A stretch of DNA of 64,000 nt, taken from positions 42,357,725-42,421,724 of the forward strand of contig CM035807.1 in the NCBI GenBank assembly GCA_020466095.1. The letters are read 5' to 3'. The translations under genes were made by a program, and so were the position numbers. Of the stretch, positions 44,514 through 56,365 are shown piece after piece (position 1 is the stretch's first letter; each line of letters opens with the position of its first letter). Source of the stretch: Chlorops oryzae (lineage: Eukaryota > Arthropoda > Insecta > Diptera > Chloropidae). Below the pieces are notes generated by a model. The model searched no databases. It was not told where the DNA came from and saw nothing but the letters and a program-made list of their open reading frames with translations.

Positions 44514-46188
44514 TTGACAGAAGCATCTGAAACACGTCATGCTAACCAAATAAGAAGTCTATTTGCCATAATTCTGACAACCAGTGCGCCTTCTGATCCA
44601 AAAGATCTATGGGAAAAACATAAAGAGAGTGTGAGCGAAAATATATATCTTCGGGCGCGTCTAATTAACCCAAGCCTGGATGTAAACTATTCTGAAGATA
44701 TTTTTAATGAAGCATTGATATCTATTGAGGATATTTGTATATCTATTAACAACAAAATCCTGAATCAGCTTGGGTTACATTCACCGCAACGAGACAGAAT
44801 TATGGTTACCAAAAGAGATGTATTGCGAGAACAACAATATGACGTTGATGCGCTTAAAATTTATGTTGAGGCTCAGAAATTGCTTTTGACAAATGATCAA
44901 CGAATCGTTTTCAATTATGTTATGGAACATGGACTAGATGGAAATGGTGGACTAATTTTTCTTGACGCACCAGGAGGCACTGGAAAAACTTTTTTACTTA
45001 ATTTGATACTTGCAGAAATTCGAATGAACAATAACATTGCTTTGGGTTTAGCGTCATCTGGATTGCAGCAACACTACTTGAAGGAGGCCGAACGGCGCAT
45101 TCGGCTCTCAAACTGCCACTTAATTTAAACATAGCACCAGATCCTATTTGCAATATTGGCAAAACATCTGGAATGGCTACTGTTTTAAAAACATGCAAAA
45201 TCATTATTTGGGATGAATGTACTATGGCCCATAAGAAAGGACTTGAGGCACTTGATCGAACTCTGCGAGATTTTCGAAACAATCAACGTCCAATGGGTGG
45301 AGCTTTTCTGTTGTTCTCCGGTGATTTTCGCCAAACTTTACCAGTAATTCCAAGATCAACACGAGCAGACGAGCTTAATGCATTTCTGAAGAGTTCTAAT
45401 CTGTGGAGATATGTGAAAAAAATTACACTTATGACTAATATGCGTGTACATTTACATGGAGATGTTTCTGCACACATATTTGCAAAGCAACTTTTGGATA
45501 TGGGTGACGGAAAATTGCCGGTTCATGCTGAAACTCAGGAAATATCGTTCCCTCTTAACTTCTGCCAACTTCAGCCATCAATTGAATATCGCGAGAAGAA
45601 GGTTTTTCCAAATATTTCCAATAATTTTAGGAACACGTTTGGCTGTACGAACGAGCTATCTTAGCTCCAAAAAATGATGATGTAAATCAGATTAATTATA
45701 GGATTCAAATGCAAATTCCTGGTAGGGTTATCAAATACAAACCTGTCGGCACAACAACAGAAGAGGATCAAGCTGTTCATTATCCAGTTGAGTTTTTAAA
45801 CTCACTGGAGCCTGCTGCAATGCCATCCCATATATTGGCATTGAAAGTTGGCTCACCGATTATGCTGCTTTGCAATATCAACACGCCAAAGTTGTGCAAC
45901 GGAACCAGGCTTTCCGTGAAAAAACTGATGCCGAATGTGATTTCAGCAACTATTATTTACGGAAAATATAAAGGACAGGATGTGCTAATTCCACGGATTC
46001 CAATTATTCCCACTGACTTGCCCTTCACATTTAAACGACTACAGTTTCCTGTGCGCCTTGCTTTTCCATGTTTTTCACATAGTCAACTATACGTTGCATG
46101 CTCAAGAGTAGGAACCTCAAAATCTCTCTACATATATACACCAAACCAGAAAACTAAAAATATTGTTTATCCACTTGCGTTACGCTAA
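44514..46188 (+). pseudogene. Helitron Pif1-type helicase, copy 1
   Basis: The SF1 helicase part of RepHel. Walker A is LDAPGGTGKTFLLN, Walker B is IIWDECTMAHK, and motif III is LFSGDFRQTLPVIP. Later come SPIMLLCNINTPKLCNGTRL and SQLYVACSRVG. Between PVRLAF and PCFSHSQ the segment that normally holds TINKSQGQ is missing, in frame. A two-base difference near 45060 breaks the frame relative to copy 2, and another break lies near 45650 in both copies. The protein cannot be functional as read. Confidence 0.9.
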
Positions 46189-46693
46189 ATATTAACTATG
46201 GTAAGTATATGCATTCTTACATAATTTTTGAACATGTTAAAGGAAAAAATCAAAAATATTCGCCAATGTAATACAAATCGATCAACAATTCGATCGAAAT
46301 TGAAATCACAAAAATTTTGAAATGCTCTTAAAATCATGTCCAGCCTTCCATTTTTGCCGCGGCTTGGACTAATAGTACTATAAGGTCGAACCATTTCCCG
46401 TAATCTATTTTAACTGGATAAAAGTTGCCTAGAAACGATCTTCGAAGCATATTAAATTTCATTTAGTTTCGATTACGATCGAATTCCATTTGTGTGACAT
46501 GGGCGATTAATCATTCACATTAGTTATTAAGGGAACATGTATGTTTTTGCTAATGAAGGGAAAACAAAAAATAAAGCATACCCCAAAGCACATAAAAAAA
46601 AATTTTTTTTAACAATAGCTCAATTAGAAAAATTTTAAAAATACAAACTTCATATGTATATTTTTCATTAGTTACTAAAACAAAACTGAAAAA

Positions 46694-47149
46694 GACAATT
46701 TAATATTAAATGGAAAAAACAAATACAAATAAAAAAAAAAGGAGAAAAAATGAAGAGGATCCGTGAAAAGAAAGGTCCTCCAAGTCCTTCAGCAAAAAAA
46801 AGAAGGAGGTAAGTTTTTTATTTTGAAACGATGAAATTTTACGCACCCCTTTTCGACACGTAAATTTTAGCTTGGGAAGTGTTGAGTTTGTCGGCGAAAG
46901 GGGTGAGAGAAAATTTGTTATTGCTCTTTCTCTCACCTCTTTCACCAAAAATACTCAAGATTTTGATAACTAAAATATCCGTGTCTAAAAGGGGTGATAC
47001 AAAAAAAAAAGGAAATTTTAGAATCCTATATGAAAAAAATCTTTTTTCTTTTGTTTTAGGAGTTACCAGAAATTCCAGGAGAAATGTCGGCGGATACATT
47101 CAAAAAAATATTTGGTATAGATGCGGAAGATTTCTTTAAAGATTGTTAA
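46694..47149 (+). CDS. small spliced gene in Helitron, copy 1
   Basis: This is the counterpart of the two-exon frame described in copy 2 at 53815-54256. Here an A run near 46793 is one base shorter, which shifts exon 1 against exon 2 unless the splice site differs. The GTAAGT donor, TTTTAG acceptor and the exon 2 segment ELPEIPGEMSADTFKK are all present. Confidence 0.5.
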
Positions 47150-47179
47150 AAAATAAACGCAGTTCTATTTAATAGAGAT

Positions 47180-47760
47180 TTTTTTAATTCTTTAAATGTT
47201 GATTGTTTAGATGTTGGTTTGGCATATCCTACAATCCTGTAACGAAAACTGTCATCTTTTTGGTTTGAAGAGTGACCTGAAGATCAAAAGATTTCAACGG
47301 ATACATTCAAATAATATATCCAGATTCAATATGGAGGATTTCTTAAAGGTGTTTTAATTGTATAGATCCATTGGCAATCCTACAATCCTGTAAGGAAATT
47401 AGTCCTTTTTCCAGGAGTCGCATGAAATTCAAAATTTCTATTTAATAGAGATGTTTTTGATTGTGTAGATGATGATTTGGTATATCCTACAATCCTGTAC
47501 GGAAAACTGTCATCTTTTTGGTTTCAAGAGTGACATGAAGTTCAAAAGATTTCAAAGGATACATTCAAATAATAAATCCAGATTCAATATGGAGGATTTT
47601 TTAAAGATTTTTTAATTGTATAGATTCTTTGGCAATCCTACAATACTATAAGGAAATTAGTTCTTTTTCCAGGAGTCACCTGAGATTCCAAAGATGTCGA
47701 CGGACAAATGTAAATTGATCTTTGGAACCAATCTGAAGGTTTTTTTTATTGAATTTAAAA
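47180..47760 (+). repeat. degenerate tandem repeats related to exon 2, copy 1
   Basis: Blocks such as ATATCCTACAATCCTGTA and GGATACATTCAAATAAT recur about every 130-180 bp. In each, the sequence resembles the GTCGGCGGATACATTCAAA region of exon 2 just upstream, up to CCTGAGATTCCAAAGATGTC in the last one. They look like decayed exon duplications. The same array is at 54285-54860 in copy 2. Confidence 0.65.
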
Positions 47761-48986
47761 AAATTAAGAAGTTTGAAATCTGTCTGTCACGAAGTAAAAT
47801 ATTATAATTATCATATGCAATAAAACTACTGAGTTTCCATTAAATCGACTTTCAATTTGGTGCGTAGCAACGCGCGCCGGGTAACGCTAGTCTATATATA
47901 TAAAAATGGATGTTTGAATATTTGTGATCGATGGACGCCGAAACCGCTCGACCGATTTTTATGAAAATTGGTATGTATACTTGGTAGGTAGTGGCGAAGG
48001 TGTATAGGTTTATTTAATACCACTAGATGAGGTAGTTCGCGAGTAATTGGTAAGTTTTAAACCACTTATGCTTAAGTTGTGAAATGGGTATCGTTGGAAA
48101 GCTGTTTACGAGTAGATATATGTAGGCTATAATTTTAAAAGAATGACTTTACCACAAACCGCGAAAATTGAAATTTTAAAAAATATTTAAAAAAGTTGAT
48201 GTACTGAGGTGAAAATGTTTGTTAAGACTTCCTTGATATAACTGGAATAGTGGCAAAAACTTGGATGGGTAGTACGCAGAGAAATTGGCAAATTTGAAAC
48301 CACTAATCCTGAAATTGTGAAGTGGGTATCGTTTTAAAGCTGGTAATACGTAGTTATATGTATGTACGGTATAATTTTGAAAGAATGGCTGCTTTATTAC
48401 GGTTATAATCGGAACACGACCATGACCCGAAATTTTGCAAAGCTTTAATTTTCAATATTTGAAAGAGGGGTGAGAGAGGGAATAGAGAGGGAAAGGTGGA
48501 AAAGGAAGAAGAGGGAGAAAAGGGGAAAATAAGGAAAGGGGGAAAGGGTAGAAAATGGGTGAAAAGACTTTTTGTAATTTTCTTATAGATGAGCGGCAGC
48601 TGCTGCGCCCACAAATAACGAGTTAAGTGGACCTTGCGTTTGAATGTGGGCAGAAGATTCAAATTCAAAAGGACCGAGATATCTATATTAGAACATTGAA
48701 ATAAAGTTTTATGAAAAAAAAAAAAATCAAATTCAGTTTCTGTAACAAATTTTACTACTTAGGCAATTTGTTAGCAGGCATGCATGGCATTTCATGTTTC
48801 AAATAATAAAACATTCTTCAAATAGCCTGTTTCTTGAATAATTTCTTTAGTACAACTTGCTCATACGTAAGCATACTTCCATCATTGCATTTTTGAATTT
48901 TTTTTACAGCAGCAATTTCAACGGATAATTTAGAGATATAACCCTTAAATTTAAGTGTTCAATTCCCAACTAATAATAAACTTTTA

Positions 48987-49259
48987 GTGTTTCAACAAAT
49001 TTTTAAATGCCACCAAAAAAAATCCAATATTGGTAGGTCTACCAGACATGCCCGACAACAGTCATTCTTTATAGCTGCTCATCCATTTAACGAGCTAAGT
49101 GCGCAAGAGGAATCTCAAAGAATAAGAGCCAGGACTTCAAGGCCTGCTGAAACATCCGAAGAGAATTCATCTCGAGTAGAAGACATGCGAGTTCGAGCAT
49201 CTACTTCAAGAACGAGAATTAGTCTCAATAAAGCTACATTAAACTACGATGAAAATTAG
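48987..49259 (+). pseudogene. Helitron Rep N-terminal piece, copy 2
   Basis: Equivalent of 41906-42157. One extra A in the early A run (CCACCAAAAAAAATCC) moves the original start out of frame, and the same TAG as in copy 1 ends it at 49257-49259. Confidence 0.75.
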
Positions 49260-49509
49260 GATTACGGAATGCATCGCGATGTTATCATTGTTACTATGAC
49301 TAATTTGTGCATACATTGTAGCGCCCTCAAGTTTGAAAAAAGAAATCGCCTGGAATGTGTTGCTCCAATGGCAAAGTTAGTTTGCCACAACTCGCTGAGC
49401 CACCAGAACCACTTTTTACTTATTTGGCTGGAATTACTAATGAGTCTAAACATTTCCTACAACTCATGTTTTCAAATGACATCGTTTGGAGCAACGAATA
49501 TTGTGAGAT

Positions 49510-51609
49510 TTGGTAATTTCATGCCCACATTTTAAAGTTCAAGGACAAGTGTACCATCGCATTGGTTCTCTTCTTCCCGTACCCGAAGGAGATCCAAAGT
49601 TCCTGCAAATTTATTTTGTGGATAATGTAGAGGAAGAGATTGATCGACGATGCACATTTAGTGTGGCCACAGATAGGCAAATTATTGCTGAAATGCGATT
49701 ACTTTTGCACGAACACAACTGTTTAGTACGAGATTTCAAGTCCGCAATAGAGAATGTCGGAAGAGATGATTTCAAAATCATTATCAAGGCCGACAAAACG
49801 CCGTTGAATGAGCATGAAAGAAGATTTAATGCCCCAGCAGCCTCTGAAGTAGCAGCAGTAATCGTCGGAACAGAGATTACCCAACGAGATATTGTTATTT
49901 GCAGGCGCGATCAAAGGAAGCAACGTGTTTTTGAAACACACCGATCCTACGATGCATTTCAATATCCCACACTCTTTCCGCGAAGAGAAGGCGGATATCA
50001 TCTTCAGTTGTACCAAATTCACCCTGTTGCAAAAGCTGTGACAACGAAAAGGGTCAGTTGTATGGATTTCTATGCATATCGCATCATGATTCGAGCCGAA
50101 CAACCTAATTTTATTCTGAGAAGTCGTCAACTTTTCAAACAATTCATCGTAGATATGTACGCTAAAGTTGAAAGTGAACGCCTGAATTATATCCGCTACA
50201 ATCAATCAAAGCTACGAGTTGAAAATTATATTCATTTGCGAGATGCAATTGCTAATGACAGAGCGATATCTAATATTGGCCAAATGGTTATACTTCCAGC
50301 TTCATATGTTGGGAGTCCAAGACACATGCAAGAATATGCTCAAGATGCTTTGACATATGTTCGAAATTTTGGGCGCCCAGAACTTTTTATCACGTTCACA
50401 TGCAATCCATCTTTGAATGAAATCAAAGATCTACTTATGCCTGGCCAACACCCATCACATCGGCATGATCTCACAGCGAGAGTTTTTAAACAAAAATTAA
50501 TACGTCTTATTGATCTTATTAATAAGAATCATATATACGGGAAACCGCGCTGCTGGATGTATTCCATTGAGTGGCAGAAAAGAGGTCTTCCACATGCCCA
50601 TATCTTAATTTGGTTGGTTGACAAAATTGTTCCAACTCAAATAGACGACATCATTTCCTCAGAGTTGCCAGATCCAGAAAGAGATCCACAACTATTTGAA
50701 ATAGTAAAAAAAAATATGATACACGGACCATGTGGATTATACAACCCACATTCGCCATGTATGAAAGATGGAAAATGCACCAAAATATATCCACGTAAGA
50801 TGCTCAACGAAACACAAACTGGTAACGATGGTTATCCTCTGTACAGGCGACGAAAACCAGATGACTTAACAACAGTTAAAGTCAATAACGTTGATTTTAA
50901 CGTAGACAACCAATGGATTGTTCCCTACTCTCCTATTCCTTCTAAGTCATTCAACGCACATATCAACGTAGAGCTCTGCAATTCAGTTAAATCTATAAAA
51001 TACATATGTAAATATGTCAATAAAGGGAGCGATATGGCAATTTTCCAAATTGCTAATCCTAACGAATCCGTAAATGAAGTCGAACAGTTTCAAATGGGGC
51101 GCTACATAAGTAGTAATGAAGCTGTATGGCGAATTCTTGATTCCGACATTCATAAACGTTTTCCTGCTGTCATGCATCTCAGTGTTCACTTGGAAAATGG
51201 CCAACGAGTATACTTCGTGGACGAGAATTCACCTCAGAGAGCTGAAGATCCACCAAACACAACATTGACCGCTTATTTCCAATTGTGTACAACTGATCAA
51301 TTTGCAAGAACGTTGCTATACCACGAAATACCACAGTATTACACGTGGAATCAATCGACGAAGACATTTTGTAGAAGAAAAAGAGGAGCACCTCATCTTT
51401 CAACAAATGGTGTGTTTTCAACAAATACATTGGGACGAGTATATACTGTTCATCCAAGTAATAGTGAATGCTACTTTTTGAGAATGCTACTTCACATGGT
51501 CAGAGGGCCAACTTCATTTGAAGCTATCAGAACCATCGTTATGCAAGTATGTCAAACATATAGAGAAGCATGTTTCAAACTTGGATTGCTTGAAAATGAT
51601 CAACATTAG
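49510..51609 (+). pseudogene. Helitron Rep (HUH endonuclease), copy 2
   Basis: The Rep frame is continuous here over the HUH motif KRGLPHAHILIWL, the KYICKYVNKG two-tyrosine motif and the C-terminal part (YYTWNQSTKTFCRRKRGAPH), so it is better preserved than in copy 1. One extra T near 49533 breaks the link to the N-terminal part. The frame ends at a TAG (51607-51609) that in intact relatives would be a sense codon, because the helicase continues in the same frame. Confidence 0.9.
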
Positions 51610-51618
51610 GATCAGACA

Positions 51619-53294
51619 TTGACAGAAGCATCTGAAACACGTCATGCTAACCAAATAAGAAGTCTATTTGCCATAATTCTGACAACCAGTGCGCCTTCTG
51701 ATCCAAAAGATCTATGGGAAAAACATAAAGAGAGTGTGAGCGAAAATATATATCTTCGGGCGCGTCTAATTAACCCAAGCCTGGATGTAAACTATTCTGA
51801 AGATATTTTTAATGAAGCATTGATATCTATTGAGGATATTTGTATATCTATTAACAACAAAATCCTGAATCAGCTTGGGTTACATTCACCGCAACGAGAC
51901 AGAATTATGGTTACCAAAAGAGATGTATTGCGAGAACAACAATATGACGTTGATGCGCTTAAAATTTATGTTGAGGCTCAGAAATTGCTTTTGACAAATG
52001 ATCAACGAATCGTTTTCAATTATGTTATGGAACATGGACTAGATGGAAATGGTGGACTAATTTTTCTTGACGCACCAGGAGGCACTGGAAAAACTTTTTT
52101 ACTTAATTTGATACTTGCAGAAATTCGAATGAACAATAACATTGCTTTGGGTTTAGCGTCATCTGTGATTGCAGCAACACTACTTGAAGGAGGCCGAACG
52201 GCGCATTCGGCTCTCAAACTGCCACTTAATTTAAACATAGCACCAGATCCTATTTGCAATATTGGCAAAACATCTGGAATGGCTACTGTTTTAAAAACAT
52301 GCAAAATCATTATTTGGGATGAATGTACTATGGCCCATAAGAAAGGACTTGAGGCACTTGATCGAACTCTGCGAGATTTTCGAAACAATCAACGTCCAAT
52401 GGGTGGAGCTTTTCTGTTGTTCTCCGGTGATTTTCGCCAAACTTTACCAGTAATTCCAAGATCAACACGAGCAGACGAGCTTAATGCATTTCTGAAGAGT
52501 TCTAATCTGTGGAGATATGTGAAAAAAATTACACTTATGACTAATATGCGTGTACATTTACATGGAGATGTTTCTGCACACATATTTGCAAAGCAACTTT
52601 TGGATATGGGTGACGGAAAATTGCCGGTTCATGCTGAAACTCAGGAAATATCGTTCCCTCTTAACTTCTGCCAACTTCAGCCATCAATTGAATATCGCGA
52701 GAAGAAGGTTTTTCCAAATATTTCCAATAATTTTAGGAACACGTTTGGCTGTACGAACGAGCTATCTTAGCTCCAAAAAATGATGATGTAAATCAGATTA
52801 ATTATAGGATTCAAATGCAAATTCCTGGTAGGGCTATCAAATACAAACCTGTCGGCACAACAACAGAAGAGGATCAAGCTGTTCATTATCCAGTTGAGTT
52901 TTTAAACTCACTGGAGCCTGCTGCAATGCCATCCCATATATTGGCATTGAAAGTTGGCTCACCGATTATGCTGCTTTGCAATATCAACACGCCAAAGTTG
53001 TGCAACGGAACCAGGCTTTCCGTGAAAAAACTGATGCCGAATGTGATTTCAGCAACTATTATTTACGGAAAATATAAAGGACAGGATGTGCTAATTCCAC
53101 GGATTCCAATTATTCCCACTGACTTGCCCTTCACATTTAAACGACTACAGTTTCCTGTGCGCCTTGCTTTTCCATGTTTTTCACATAGTCAACTATACGT
53201 TGCATGCTCAAGAGTAGGAACCTCAAAATCTCTCTACATATATACACCAAACCAGAAAACTAAAAATATTGTTTATCCACTTGCGTTACGCTAA
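51619..53294 (+). pseudogene. Helitron Pif1-type helicase, copy 2
   Basis: The first 383 codons are open (51619-52770), with DAPGGTGKTFLLN, IIWDECTMAH and FSGDFRQTLPVIP. A frameshift near 52765 leads to the last frame at 52815-53294. The block with TINKSQGQ that belongs to this helicase family is missing between PVRLAF and PCFSHS, exactly as in copy 1. The frame upstream is separated from Rep by one TAG only. Confidence 0.9.
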
Positions 53295-53814
53295 ATATTA
53301 ACTATGGTAAGTATATGCATTCTTACATAATTTTTGAACATGTTAAAGGAAAAAATCAAAAATATTCGCCAATGTAATACAAATCGATCAACAATTCGAT
53401 CGAAATTGAAATCACAAAAATTTTGAAATGCTCTTAAAATCATGTCCAGCCTTCCATTTTTGCCGCGGCTTGGACTAATAGTACTATAAGGTCGAACCAT
53501 TTCCCGTAATCTATTTTAACTGGATAAAAGTTGCCTAGAAACGATCTTCGAAGCATATTAAATTTCATTTAGTTTCGATTACGATCGAATTCCATTTGTG
53601 TGACATGGGCGATTAATCATTCACATTAGTTATTAAGGGAACATGTATGTTTTTGCTAATGAAGGGAAAACAAAAAATAAAGCATACCCCAAAGCACATA
53701 AAAAAAATTTTTTTTAACAATAGCTCAATTAGAAAAATTTTAAAAATACAAACTTCATATGTATATTTTTTATTAGTTACTAAAACAAAACTGAAAAAGA
53801 CAATTTAATATTAA

Positions 53815-54256
53815 ATGGAAAAAACAAATACAAATAAAAAAAAAGGAGAAAAAATGAAGAGGATCCGTGAAAAGAAAGGTCCTCCAAGTCCTTCAGCAAA
53901 AAAAAAGAAGGAGGTAAGTTTTTTATTTTGAAACGATGAAATTTTACGCACCCCTTTTCGACACGTAAATTTTAGCTTGGGAAGTGTTGAGTTTGTCGGC
54001 GAAAGGGGTGAGAGAAAATTTGTTATTGCTCTTTCTCTCACCTCTTTCACCAAAAATACTCAAGATTTTGATAACTAAAATATCCGTGTCTAAAAGGGGT
54101 GATACAAAAAAAAAAAAGGAAATTTTAGAATCCTATATGAAAAAAATCTTTTTTCTTTTGTTTTAGGAGTTACCAGAAATTCCAGGAGAAATGTCGGCGG
54201 ATACATTCAAAAAAATATTTGGTATAGATGCGGAAGATTTCTTTAAAGATTGTTAA
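53815..54256 (+). CDS. small two-exon gene inside Helitron copy 2
   Basis: Exon 1 (53815-53913) starts ATG and encodes a Lys-rich basic segment including KRIREKKGPPSPSAKKKK. A GTAAGT donor follows at 53914 and a TTTTAG acceptor ends at 54166. Exon 2 (54167-54256) continues in frame with ELPEIPGEMSADTFKKIFG and stops at 54254. The predicted product is 62 residues. An internal ATG in frame at 53854 could also start it. I do not recognise the protein. It may be a captured host fragment, since Helitrons are known to pick up exons. Splicing is inferred, not shown. Confidence 0.5.
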
Positions 54257-54284
54257 AAAATAAACGCAGTTCTATTTAATAGAG

Positions 54285-54860
54285 ATTTTTTTAATTCTTT
54301 AAATGTCGATTGTTTAGATGTTGGTTTGGCATATCCTACAATCCTGTAACGAAAACTGTCATCTTTTTGGTTTGAAGAGTGACCTGAAGATCAAAAGATT
54401 TCAACGGATACATTCAAATAATATATCCAGATTCAATATGGAGGATTTCTTAAAGGTGTTTTAATTGTATAGATCCATTGGCAATCCTACAATCCTGTAA
54501 GGAAATTAGTCCTTTTTCCAGGAGTCGCATGAAATTCAAAATTTCTATTTAATAGAGATGTTTTTGATTGTGTAGATGATGATTTGGCATATCCTACAAT
54601 CCTGTACGGAAAACTGTCATCTTTTTGGTTTCAAGAGTGACATGAAGTTCAAAAGATTTCAAAGGATACATTCAAATAATAAATCCAGATTCAATATGGA
54701 GGATTTTTTAAAGATTTTTTAATTGTATAGATTCTTTGGCAATCCTACAATACTATAAGGAAATTAGTTCTTTTTCCAGGAGTCACCTGAGATTCCAAAG
54801 ATGTCGACGGACAAATGTAAATTGATCTTTGGAACCAATCTGAAGGTTTTTTTTTTATTG
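54285..54860 (+). repeat. degenerate tandem repeats related to exon 2, copy 2
   Basis: Same array as 47180-47760 in copy 1, lying directly downstream of the small spliced frame. Repeats share ATATCCTACAATCCTGTA, GGATACATTCAAATAAT and TTCAATATGGAGGATTT. Confidence 0.65.
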
Positions 54861-54927
54861 AATTTTAAAAAAATTAAGAAGTTTGAAATCTGTCTGTCAC
54901 GAAGTAAAATATTATAATTATCATATG

Positions 54928-55501
54928 CAGGTATGGGCACCACAACATTGTTGTTTTGCGTGCATATTTGTATGCGTGGCACTGGGAAAAATATTTTGCA
55001 TGAAATAAAAATTTATAAAACAGATTTGCTTTTTTCCTAACTGTAACAGGAAAAGGCTTTTGGTTGTTTTTGAAACATTTGGATGGTTTTGAAAACCTTA
55101 TAATCTCATCGAAATCAATATTTGCAGTATAAGTTTTTATTCTTAATAGGTTTTCCAAATGTTGGTCCGTCAATAAATGTCTGTATTTGTTTTTTTATAT
55201 AAACCATTAAATATTGAAAAAAAAAACGTGTAATGTTACAATATTTCTTTAAATTAACGCGCATAAATGAAGCGATATGAGCAACAAACGCAGTCAAAAA
55301 ATTTTCAATTCGCTTTTCTACAATGTACTTTTTCGTCTATTTATATTCTCTCTATTCGCGCGATGCGGCACACGTCTGACTTGCTTCGAGTTTTAAGTCA
55401 GACTGAATCAATTTTCATTACTCTGCTTGCTTTTTCGTTTTCGTGTACGTATACATGAGTGAGAGAGCGCGGCTCCGAATCAGCTTCCGTGCCCATAGCT
55501 G
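54928..55501. mobile_element. hAT MITE inserted in Helitron copy 2
   Basis: The tips are CAGGTATGGGCAC and, inverted, CAGCTATGGGCAC. The 8-mer ATCATATG flanks it at 54920-54927 and 55502-55509. Helitron copy 1 has a single ATCATATG at 47810-47817 in the same place, which is the empty site. An 8-bp duplication and a CAG tip indicate hAT. The 574-bp interior has no convincing transposase. Confidence 0.9.
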
Positions 55502-55714
55502 ATCATATGCAATAAAACTACTGAGTTTCCATTAAATCGACTTTCAATTTGGTGCGTAGCAACGCGCGCCGGGTAACGCTAGTTTTAATATAAATTATCA
55601 CTGTAAAACTCTTTTTAACCAGGTAGAACAAAATAAAAATCTACTGCTATGTTGCAAAAGCACAGAAGAGCAGAAGAGAAGAGAGAAGGTTTGTTATGTT
55701 GTTAGTTGGCAGCC

Positions 55715-55835
55715 CTAGTCATAGGTCTGCTGACGCATGCTGACTTGTGCAAGTGTGCTTCCGGGTATCATGGTCGTCTTGTCGCGTGTGGTGACTAATA
55801 TCTGATTGTGCATATTCGATACTGTAAGCTCACCT
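55715..55835 (+). repeat. diverged fragment related to LTR of element A
   Basis: The stretch CTGCTGACGCATGCTGACTT, then GTGTGCTTCCGGGTAT and a later ATTC-ACTGTAAGCTCACCTA block match the middle of the 513-bp LTR in the same order, with many differences. It is an older relative of that LTR, perhaps a solo LTR fragment. Confidence 0.55.
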
Positions 55836-55839
55836 AAAA

Positions 55840-56297
55840 AGGCTGATAGAACAATCTATTCTGATCATACGAGACTGCATAATAGGCCGGATATAACAAT
55901 AGTGGAAAAAAAAACCCGGAAATGCTTATTTATTAACGTAGCTGTTCCTCTAACAAAAAATTTGAACCGGGCAAACAATGAGAAGAGCAGCAGATATGCA
56001 GAACTAGCTGTGGAGACCAAAAGGAACTGGAACCTTAGCAATGTTACTGTTATACCAGTTATTGTAAGCGCTGAAGGTGTCATCCCAAAATCCCTGGTGG
56101 AAAATATTTATAGAATGGGTCTACCCATCCACACTATAGCAACGATTCAAAAAAGTGTTATCATTGATTCCTGTCATACAACCCGAAAATTTTTAAACCT
56201 TAATTAGAGTCAATAGAGAAATGTTCAATATACCGTGTATTTTGTATTTAGCTTAGGCTTCCAAAATGCACTATTTAACCCTTAAAGGAGAATCAAT
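55840..56297 (+). pseudogene. Dong/R4-like element I, 3' end (endonuclease)
   Basis: The open frame to 56207 encodes the C-terminal restriction-like endonuclease of an R2/R4-type non-LTR element. It holds RPD (HTRLHNRPDITIVEKK), 12 residues, then a position that is Asn (FINVAVPL) where an acidic residue is usual. The conserved tail is SVIIDSCHTTRKFLN. The 3' UTR runs into a TAA array at 56298. The Asn suggests a dead nuclease. The element is strongly 5'-truncated. Confidence 0.75.
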
Positions 56298-56300
56298 AAC

Positions 56301-56343
<43 letters not shown>

Positions 56344-56365
56344 TTAATAATAATAATAATAATAA
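56298..56365 (+). repeat. (TAA)n array, first
   Basis: An almost pure AAT/TAA array. It separates Dong-like fragments I and II and is the kind of target that Dong is known to use. Confidence 0.9.

Larger units (their letters stand above)
40788..47890 (+). mobile_element. Helitron, copy 1
   Basis: The unit starts TCTATATATATAAAAATGG and ends GGGTAACGCTAG, with a short hairpin (GCGTAGCAACGC) just upstream of the CTAG. A precedes it and T follows copy 2, which is the Helitron pattern of TC start, CTRR end and A/T target. It carries a Rep nuclease and a Pif1-type helicase and a small spliced gene near the 3' end. Copy 2 begins at the very next base. Stops and frameshifts make it non-autonomous. 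Confidence 0.95.
47891..55582 (+). mobile_element. Helitron, copy 2
   Basis: This starts with the base after the CTAG of copy 1 and ends with the same GGGTAACGCTAG at 55579-55582. After removing the 574-bp hAT MITE and its duplication it is about 7.11 kb and differs from copy 1 by few substitutions and small indels. It has the same gene order and shares several inactivating lesions. The spacer-free head-to-tail join is what replication past the 3' terminator in a rolling circle would give. Confidence 0.95.
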
